This document shows positions 1 to 6,400 of a stretch of DNA of 13,584 bases, in pieces (within the stretch, counting starts at the first letter, position 1; every line of letters begins with the position of its first letter). A program made the translations under genes and the position numbers. The stretch comes from Halalkaliarchaeum sp036625675 (GTDB taxonomy: Archaea; Halobacteriota; Halobacteria; Halobacteriales; Haloferacaceae): the NCBI GenBank assembly GCA_036625675.1, contig JAZKTH010000059.1, forward strand, positions 1 through 13,584, in the 5' to 3' direction. Under the pieces are notes generated by a model. It did no database searches. It had not been told where the DNA came from and saw nothing but the letters and a program-made list of their open reading frames with translations.

Positions 1-42
1 GACTACCTCTTCGCTCACTTCGTTCGCTCAGCACCGCTCCTT

Positions 43-94
43 GAAAAAGCTGGACGAAAAAGCTGGACGAAAAAGCTGGACGAAAAAGCTGTCA
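43..94. repeat. 13-bp tandem repeat, about four copies
   Basis: The unit GAAAAAGCTGGAC occurs three times without a mismatch at 43-55, 56-68 and 69-81. A fourth, decayed copy at 82-94 starts GAAAAAGCTG and then diverges. A 13-bp period would shift a reading frame at every copy, which argues against coding use. It lies in a non-coding stretch next to the motif TTCGCTCACTTCGTTCGCTC (10-29), a kind of low-complexity sequence often seen between haloarchaeal genes. No function can be read from it. Confidence 0.85.
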
Positions 95-121
95 GGCAAA
101 TCCGGAGGGTTTGCTGGATGC

Positions 122-140
122 CACGGAGCTCCGCTCCGTG
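122..140. repeat. Perfect 8-bp stem hairpin
   Basis: CACGGAGC (122-129) pairs perfectly with GCTCCGTG (133-140) around a TCC loop. An A-rich run, not a T-rich one, follows on the plus strand, so on that strand it is not a canonical terminator. It may be part of the dispersed intergenic repeat that also includes the tandem array to its left, or a terminator for transcription entering from the left. Confidence 0.6.
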
Positions 141-235
141 AGCAGATCAAAAAAAGCCGACGGCTCGGACCGTCAATCCTCGCCATCGGTGCGTCGCTCC
201 CGTCTCTGCTCCGTTTACTCGAAACGGCCCCAACG

Positions 236-243
236 TTTATTAT
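236..243 (+). promoter_or_regulatory. TATA box of the Ig-like domain gene
   Basis: TTTATTAT lies in a sharply AT-rich patch (about 234-275) inside otherwise GC-rich DNA. Its centre is about 30 nt before the ATG at 270, the spacing expected if transcription starts at or just before the start codon, as in leaderless haloarchaeal mRNAs. No Shine-Dalgarno motif is seen. Confidence 0.55.
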
Positions 244-269
244 CTATTACAAAATATTCGTAATCTATA

Positions 270-1706
270 ATGATAGATTCACGTCCGCCGGGGGACCGCG
301 GAAGAAGTTCACGCCAGCCCGAACAGCGGGGGACGCTAGTACTGAGCGACGAGACCGCGTACGTAGGGGACGCGATTCGCCTGGAGGGGCGAAACCTTCC
401 GCCGGAGACGGAGATCCACGTCGTCTGGCACTCCTGGGAAGGCCAGTGGGGAGTCCTCAAAGGGAACGAAGTCGCGGGGCCGCAGTACGGCTCCCGCACC
501 GAAACGATCGGTACCGTGTCCACCGACGAGGAGGGCCGACTGAGCCACGACTGGACGATCCCGCAGGATTACGGGGGCGAACACACCCTCGAACTGCAGG
601 GGAACGGCGGGGAGACGCTCGCCGAGGCCGAGGTGACGATCACCCCGTGGTTCGAACTCGACCGGACGAAAGCGGAGCTGGGCGAGGCCTTTACCGTCAT
701 CGGCTACGGAATCGGTCCCGAGAACGTCCGCAACAACTACCAGATCACGTGGGACGGAACCGCCACGGGGTTCGTTACCGGCGTGCAGAACCGGGGTACG
801 GCGACGGCCCGGATCCGGGGCGCGGGGCCGCCGGGCGAGCACGTCGTCCAGGTGTACCGCAACGCGCTCGGCGTTCCGTTCCTGCAAAACAACACCCAGT
901 CCGCGTTCGGGGAGGTCGCCGGGGGGCGACAGTCGGTCTGGCAGGTCGAGGTCACCGAACCGGAGACGGAGCCGCCGACGATGTGGATGGACGACCTCAT
1001 ACAGGAGGAGCCCCTCCCGGTCCACTATCCGGATCTCGACGAGGACGCCGACGCAGAACTCGAGATCACCCCGACGTCGGGACAGGCAGGTGACGAAGCG
1101 GTCATCGAAGGGCAGGACTTCCCGCCGTCGACCGAGGTGAACCTCGTGTGGTACACCCAGGAGGGGATTCCGTACACGGGAGTCGAGGTGACGCCGGCCC
1201 GGCGGGACTCGTACTTGCCGCGGGTCACCACGGACACCGACGGCACGTTCGAAGTCGGGGTGACGATCCCGACGGACATCGGTTCGACGAAACCGATCGT
1301 GGCGGAGGTCGACGGCCGGTCCGTCGCCGTAACGGGATTCATGATGCAGCAGAAAATCGAGACCTTCGAGCCGACCAGCGGCCACGTCGGGACGGAAATC
1401 GAGATCGAACTCTCCGGAGTCGGCTGGCCGAAATACGAGTGTACGCCGTATTTCGTCTACGACAACCGTCCGCTCGGGTACATCTGCAGCAACATCGGGA
1501 CGGGAACCGACGTCCAGGAAGTCGTCAAGGCGACGTTCAGAGCCTACGGCGAACCCGGCCTCCACTTCATCGACGTGTATCCGTCGCTTTTCGACATGCG
1601 GGACGACGAGCCCGACTTCGTGTTGAAACCGCACCTGTCGTATCTCGACAACCACCCGGTGCGTCCGCTGCCAGCCATGCACTTCACCTTCGAAGTCACC
1701 GAGTGA
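270..1706 (+). CDS. Protein with repeated Ig/TIG-like beta-sandwich domains, no signal peptide
   Basis: 478 residues; I recognise the fold type but no named family. Four beta-sandwich units can be traced. Units 1 (about 24-110) and 3 (about 265-347) are clear copies, sharing GD..-.EG..-PP.TE-...VW, a TD..G- turn and a ...IP- strand. Unit 2 (about 123-200) and unit 4 (about 362-440) are more diverged. Unit 4 has two cysteines, C391 and C406, which could form a disulfide and hint at an extracellular life. Yet the N-terminus (MIDSRPPGDRGRSS) has no hydrophobic stretch, twin-arginine motif or lipobox. An in-frame stop at 261-263 rules out a longer start, so ATG 270 is the first possible one. Either the protein stays in the cell, or the gene lost its export signal. 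It has its own promoter. The fold is fairly sure, the function is unknown. Confidence 0.75.
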   Translation: MIDSRPPGDRGRSSRQPEQRGTLVLSDETAYVGDAIRLEGRNLPPETEIHVVWHSWEGQWGVLKGNEVAGPQYGSRTETIGTVSTDEEGRLSHDWTIPQDYGGEHTLELQGNGGETLAEAEVTITPWFELDRTKAELGEAFTVIGYGIGPENVRNNYQITWDGTATGFVTGVQNRGTATARIRGAGPPGEHVVQVYRNALGVPFLQNNTQSAFGEVAGGRQSVWQVEVTEPETEPPTMWMDDLIQEEPLPVHYPDLDEDADAELEITPTSGQAGDEAVIEGQDFPPSTEVNLVWYTQEGIPYTGVEVTPARRDSYLPRVTTDTDGTFEVGVTIPTDIGSTKPIVAEVDGRSVAVTGFMMQQKIETFEPTSGHVGTEIEIELSGVGWPKYECTPYFVYDNRPLGYICSNIGTGTDVQEVVKATFRAYGEPGLHFIDVYPSLFDMRDDEPDFVLKPHLSYLDNHPVRPLPAMHFTFEVTE

Positions 1707-1834
1707 CGGGGGCGAACCGGCCTCGCCTCCGGACCGAAGACGACGATTTCTCCCGATCGCCCGGGGACGGCCGCGTCGATCCCCCTCCGCCGGCAACGGG
1801 AACCCCTATGCGGCCCGCGCGCCAATTCGGCCCC

Positions 1835-2683
1835 ATGGACGAACTCGACACGCCGGTGCTGGACGATCACCTCCACCTCGATCCCGACCGGGGACGCGGC
1901 ATGGACGCCGTCCGGGACTTCGTCCGCCTGGGCGGCACCCACCTCATGATCGTCAACAAACCCTCCTGGCACCTCGGGGTCGAACCCGAGGAGCCGGAGG
2001 ACTTCCGCAAGGTCTTCGAGACCACCCTCGGGATCGTCGCGGAGGCCTCGTCGCTGCTGCCGGGCACCGCCTGGCCGGTGCTGGGCGTCCACCCCACGCT
2101 GATCGGCCGGCTGGTGGACGACCGCGGGTTCGCGCCCGGGGAGGCGGCGGAGCTGATGGCCGGCGGGCTCGAGGTCGCCGCCGAGTACGTCGCCGAGGGG
2201 CGGGCGCTCGCGCTCAAGTCCGGGCGGCCACACTACGACGCGGATCCGGCGGTGATGGACGCCTCCAACGAGGTGATGAAGCGCGCCTTCGCACTCGCGG
2301 CGGACCTCGACTGCGCGGTCCAGCTCCACACCGAGGGGGCCAGGGACCTCTCCGAAGTGGCCGAGTGGGCCGAAGACCGGGGACTCGACCGGACCAGAGT
2401 CGTCAAACACTACGCCGGCGGGCGGCTCGCGGGCCCGATCCCCAGCGTGATGAGCGAGAAGGACCGGCTGCGCGAGGCGGTCGAGTCGGACGATCCCTTC
2501 CTGATGGAGACCGACTTCGTCGACGACCCCGACCGACCGGGGGCAGTGCTCGGGCCGAAGACGGTCCCCCGCCGGGTGCGGTGGCTGCTCGAGGAGGGCC
2601 ACGAGGAGGCCGTCCGGCGGGCTCACGTCGAGACGCCGGCGCTGGCGTACGACGTCGACACCGAGGCGACGCTGGAGGAGTGA
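1835..2683 (+). CDS. TatD-like metal-dependent hydrolase (TIM barrel)
   Basis: 282 residues, close to the usual TatD-like length. Amidohydrolase-superfamily metal motifs appear in order: DHLHLD (H12, H14) on strand 1, ALKSGRPHYD (K128), QLHTEG (H165), KHYAGG (H192) and METDFVDD (D227). This is the pattern of a one- or two-metal hydrolase in the cytoplasm; the archaeal group COG1099 (predicted metal-dependent hydrolase) fits best. Classic TatD enzymes have Glu where this protein has K128. The substrate cannot be told; nuclease activity of TatD should not be assumed. ATG 1835 is chosen because family proteins begin just before the LDTPVLDDHLHLD segment; an in-frame ATG at 1808 would add nine residues. 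The gene follows the Ig-like gene by 128 nt with no strong TATA box, so read-through from it is possible. A long hairpin starts at its stop codon. Confidence 0.85.
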   Translation: MDELDTPVLDDHLHLDPDRGRGMDAVRDFVRLGGTHLMIVNKPSWHLGVEPEEPEDFRKVFETTLGIVAEASSLLPGTAWPVLGVHPTLIGRLVDDRGFAPGEAAELMAGGLEVAAEYVAEGRALALKSGRPHYDADPAVMDASNEVMKRAFALAADLDCAVQLHTEGARDLSEVAEWAEDRGLDRTRVVKHYAGGRLAGPIPSVMSEKDRLREAVESDDPFLMETDFVDDPDRPGAVLGPKTVPRRVRWLLEEGHEEAVRRAHVETPALAYDVDTEATLEE

Positions 2684-2764
2684 TACTGTTTGTTGTAGAC
2701 GGTTACCGGTCGACCGCCACTCCTTCGGGCGGTCGACACGGTAACTTCCGACAACAAACAGTAT
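2683..2764. repeat. Long imperfect inverted repeat (82 bp hairpin)
   Basis: The outer arms ATACTGTTTGTTGT (2683-2696) and ACAACAAACAGTAT (2751-2764) are perfect 14-bp complements. Inside them, after a five- to six-base mismatched stretch, GTTACCG (2702-2708) pairs with CGGTAAC (2739-2745). Then GTCGACCGCC (2709-2718) pairs with GGCGGTCGAC (2728-2737) across a one-base bulge, leaving a nine-base loop ACTCCTTCG. That is about 31 paired bases. It begins on the last base of the TatD-like stop codon. It could be a terminator or RNA-processing site, a regulator-binding palindrome, or a small non-autonomous mobile element with terminal inverted repeats. No transposase gene is nearby. Confidence 0.8.
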
Positions 2765-2776
2765 GAGGAACCGTCA

Positions 2777-2796
2777 CCGTCGCGCTCGGGCGACGG
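2777..2796. repeat. Second hairpin in the same intergenic region
   Basis: CCGTCGC (2777-2783) pairs with GCGACGG (2790-2796) around a six-base loop, 12 bp after the long inverted repeat. No T tract follows. GC-rich seven-base stems can arise by chance in this background, so it is only noted as part of a structured intergenic region between the TatD-like and DUF2150 genes. Confidence 0.4.
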
Positions 2797-2886
2797 AACC
2801 GGACCGGCGGCGTCGACCCGCCCCCACGACAACTGTCCACTCACATCGGCGGAGAAGAAAGGCCTTTGAAGGCAGCAACGAAGGGT

Positions 2887-3477
2887 ATGCACATGACCGA
2901 CGACGAGCCCGTAGAGTCGTTCTATTCGGAAGACCGCTGGCAGAACTGGATCGAGCGCGTCAGGGAGGAACAGCTGGATCCCGAAGAGGAGGACTCGGCG
3001 CGCCTGCTTTTGAATCTCCAGGACGACGCCGCCATCGCGGTCGCGAAGATCCTCTCCGCACACGAGGAGGACCGGATCGACGCCGACCGCGCGGTCGAGG
3101 AAATCGAGGACGTCCGCGAGATCGTGCTCGCGGAGGTCGACATCGACGAGGAGGACAAGCTGATGTTGATCGACGGCGTCCAGACCAGCCTCGTGCCGGT
3201 CTTCTACGCGGCCGAGGAGTTCGTGATCGGCGGTGCCGCCGAGGATGCGACCGTCGACGAGTACGTCCGGGCGGCCGCCGACGCGGAGAGCGAGGAGGAC
3301 CTCGACGCCGCGCTGGGCTACCTCGTGCAGGCGGGCACGCGCGTGATCGACGGCGAGGAACTCGACGTCCGGATCGCGGAGGAGATCGACTACGGGCTCG
3401 TCTCCGAGTGGATCAACGGCCTCGACTCGCTGCAGTCGGCGCTGGCGGATCCGGAAGTCGTCGACGAGGACGAGTGA
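2887..3477 (+). CDS. DUF2150 family protein
   Basis: 196 residues, strongly acidic, predicted mostly helical, no membrane segment or signal peptide, so cytoplasmic. The N-terminal block FYSEDRWQNWIERV, the central SARLLLNLQDDAAIAVAKI and the later LIDGVQTSLVPVFYAAEEF match my memory of the archaeal DUF2150 family, which is conserved but has no assigned function. ATG 2887 is used; ATG 2893 (MTDDEP...) is equally possible, and a TTG at 2866 is less likely. A weak AT-containing element, GGCCTTTGA (2861-2869), sits at the right distance for a TATA box of a leaderless transcript. It converges on the giant pilin-like gene with only 16 bp between the stop codons, where a hairpin plus T tract marks its end. 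Confidence 0.85.
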   Translation: MHMTDDEPVESFYSEDRWQNWIERVREEQLDPEEEDSARLLLNLQDDAAIAVAKILSAHEEDRIDADRAVEEIEDVREIVLAEVDIDEEDKLMLIDGVQTSLVPVFYAAEEFVIGGAAEDATVDEYVRAAADAESEEDLDAALGYLVQAGTRVIDGEELDVRIAEEIDYGLVSEWINGLDSLQSALADPEVVDEDE

Positions 3478-3495
3478 GTTCCGGGAACCTTTTTT
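3478..3495 (+). terminator. Hairpin plus T tract ending the DUF2150 transcript
   Basis: Directly after the TGA, GTTC (3478-3481) and GAAC (3485-3488) form a short stem around CGG, followed by C and six T residues (3490-3495). A T run after a gene is the usual archaeal termination signal. It overlaps the first bases of the minus-strand stop codon (3494-3496). On the minus strand the tract is A-rich and would not end the opposing transcript. Confidence 0.55.
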
Positions 3496-6400
3496 AATCG
3501 ACTGTCGGGGCGTGCCGCACGGACAGCGTCGGGATCCGCCAGGTGCGCTCGACGACCGTGGACCGCCCCTCGACCCGGACCGCCGCACGTTCGGTGGACG
3601 CCACGTCCAGCTTCACTGTCTCCTCCGTGCCATCGAGCCCGAACGACTGTGAATCGACGACCTCGCCGTCGCCGTCGAGCGCCCGGAACGTCACCGTCAC
3701 GTTCGTTCCCGCGGGCACCGTGGCGTCGACGTCCAGCTCCAGCCAGTTCTGCTTCCCGTCCCCCGAAATCTCCGGGGACGTGTAGTTCCCCTCGAACGTC
3801 CCGTCGGTTCCGTCGAAGTACAGTCGCTCGACCTCCGTGGCGGTCAACGCCCGGTCGAACACCGCGTGCTGGTCGATTTCCCCCTGCCAGTGACGGTTCC
3901 CACCGACCTCGCTGCCGACCTGGATCGGGGCGTCCGGCGTGTCCGGAACCCCGACCGCGTCGTCTTCGTCTTTCAGCTCCCCGTCGACGTACAGCCGTGC
4001 CTCCCCCGACTCGCCGTCGAGGACGGCCGTGGCCATGTGCCACTCCCCGTCGCGGTAGTCCTCCCCGTCGGCCGTGAGATCCACGTCGGGGGCGGTGCCG
4101 CCGCCGGACGTCCGGAACCAGATCGCGCCCGAGTCGACGCCAAGCCAGTCGTCCGCCATCGTGAGCCACCAGTTCCGGTCCCGCCACTGACCGCCGGGAT
4201 CCTGCTTGTTCGAAAGCACCCCGATCCGGTCGTCGTGGCCGTCGGTTTTGAACCAGACGTTCACTGCGAACGCCTCGCGGTCGTACACGTCGGCGTGTCC
4301 GATCTCGACGTGATCGTCCGTGCCGTCGAACCGGAACGCCCGACCCGAGAAGGTTCCGTTCGCGCCGGTCTCGATCCTGCCGACGGTCGTCCCGTCGTTG
4401 CCTTCCCCGGAGTCGTCGGCGACGAGGTCCCCGTCGCTGTCGGCGCCGTGGTCCTCGTCCAGGCGCCACTGCCCGACGAGTGCGTCGTGCCCCGGCATCC
4501 CGGTGTCGACGTCGTCCGCGCCCGAGACGTAGCCGACGCCGAGTTCCCCGGAACCGCCCCCGCGAGCGGTCGACGTCCCTTCGAAGCGCCCCTCCCCGAA
4601 CCGGGTACCCAGATCGGTTTCGGTCACCTCCAGGCGGGTCAGTTCCACGTAGTTCAGTTTCTGGTTGTCGCCGCCCGGGACGTCGGGATCGATTTCGAGT
4701 CTCCCGTCGGTTACCTCGACGGTTCCCTCGTGGGTCACGGAGTGCACGTCGTCGGATTTCGCCTCGAAGACGGACCCCTCCACCCGGACGGTGTGGTTCG
4801 AGTCGGTGTAGTCGGGGTCGCCCATCCCGAGGGTGACGTCGTAGGTTCCGTTCGGCAGCTCCACCGCCCAGACCTCAAGATCGGCGGACCGGTGGTCCAT
4901 GTGGATCAGCGTGTCGTTCCGGACGTCGGGGGCCGTGTTCCGCTCCCGGTACTCCACGTTCTCGCCGCCGAGCCAGCCGTAGCGGTAGCCGCCGGGGCGG
5001 TCGCCGAACTGCGCGCCCTCGTCCGGGAGGTATCCCGTCGGCGTGTCGGCCTCGCGCTCCGCTGCCGGCGGCTGGAAGTTCACCGCGACCGCGGCTTCGA
5101 GCACCTGTACCGTGTCTCCGGCGTCGTCGTCCGCCGTCCGGATCGCGTGGTCGTACGCCCCCGGGGCGTCGGTCACTTCGTGTTCGAACTCGACGGTCGT
5201 CTCCTCGCCGGCGTCCAGGGTCACGTCCGTCGAGCCGACGACGGTCCCGCCGAAGCGGTACTCGACCGTCCCCGTGCCGGAGCTGCCGCCGACGTTGCTC
5301 ACGGTCGCCGTCGCGTCGATCGTCTCCCCCTCGAAGACGGCGTCGGGGGCCTCGAAGTCGCTCACCGCGAAGGTGGACTCGTCGGCTTCCACCTCGTCGG
5401 TCACCTCCAGCCGGCCCACCACCGGCGTCCGCGTCTCCGCGGGCGTCTCGAACTCGACGCGCAGCCGGAACTCCTCGGCGTCCGTGGCGATGCCCCTCAC
5501 GTCGTAGCGGGAGACGCCGTCGACGAGTCCGATCGGGTCGCTCGTTTCGACCGTCCCCCCGGCTCCACCGGTCCGGGACTCGACGGTGACGGTTACCTCC
5601 CCGCCGTCGAGTTCGAAGTCGGTCGCGTTCAGCACCAGCCCGTCGGAATCGAGGGTTCTGGGTCCGGTCTTCCAGCCGGTGGTGTGGGTGCCGCTTTGTG
5701 CGGTCCGGTACAGCGTGTCGACCTCCGCCTCCCCGAGCGCCCGGTCGTACAGCCGGGGCTCGTCGATCCGGCCGCTGAAGTGCCGGCCGGTCCGTTCCAG
5801 GTTCTCGCCGATGCCGACGTCGGACGCGGACGCGTCGCTCATCTCCCCCGTCACGGGCGTCGCGTCGGCGAGTTCGCCGTCGACGTACAGCCGGACCTCG
5901 TCGCCGTCGTACACCCCGACCAGGTGGTACCAGCGATCCTGCTGGAGCGCGTCCCCCGCGGAGGCGCTCTGCCAGCCGCCGTCGGGGGTGTGGATGGTGA
6001 ACTCCGGCTGGTTCGCGCCGTTCAACTGGAGGTTGTACGAGGCGTCCGACTTCTGCAGCAGGGCGGTCCAGCTCCGCCCGAGGTCCTCGTTTTGATTGAC
6101 CCACATCGAGACGCTCACCGCGTCGCCGTCGCTCATCTCGAGGCTCTCGTCGTGAGGCACCCGGACGTGATCGTCCTCGCCGTCGAGTTCGTACGCGGTC
6201 GACCCGAGGAGCCCCTCGACGCCGGTCGTGGGGGCGCCCTCGCGCGTCCCGTCGTTGCCGGTTCCGGACGCGTCGACCGCGGTCGTCCCGGCCCCCCCGT
6301 CGAACGGCCAGTAGCCAACCAGCCCGCCGTCGGTCGGCGCGTAGCCCAGCCGGACGGTGTCGGCCTCGCGGTCGCCGACGTCGTCGCTGGCCGTCCGGTC

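Larger units (their letters stand above)
1..235. other. Non-coding stretch rich in repeats
   Basis: I see no convincing gene here. The open frames crossing it have composition unlike the acidic proteins of this genome and run antisense to or out of frame with the real downstream gene. It contains the 13-bp tandem repeat, a perfect hairpin at 122-140, a poly-A run near 149-155 and, at its right end, the promoter of the first gene. It could be ordinary intergenic sequence or the scar of a rearrangement that removed the 5' part of the next gene. Confidence 0.6.

Noticed and set aside
1..160. Repeats considered as a CRISPR array
   Set aside because: The 13-bp units are directly adjacent with no spacers, and there is no cas gene.
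41..1093. Plus-strand open frame starting in the tandem repeat
   Set aside because: It starts at TTG inside a non-coding repeat and becomes a very Arg-rich shadow of the Ig-like gene in another frame.
2683..2764. Inverted repeat considered as a complete insertion sequence
   Set aside because: Only 82 bp long, no transposase and no clean flanking target duplication, so it is reported as a repeat only.
2763..3497. Arg-rich frame starting at ATG 2763 beside the hairpin
   Set aside because: It overlaps DUF2150 in a different frame, has an extremely basic composition and no family signature.
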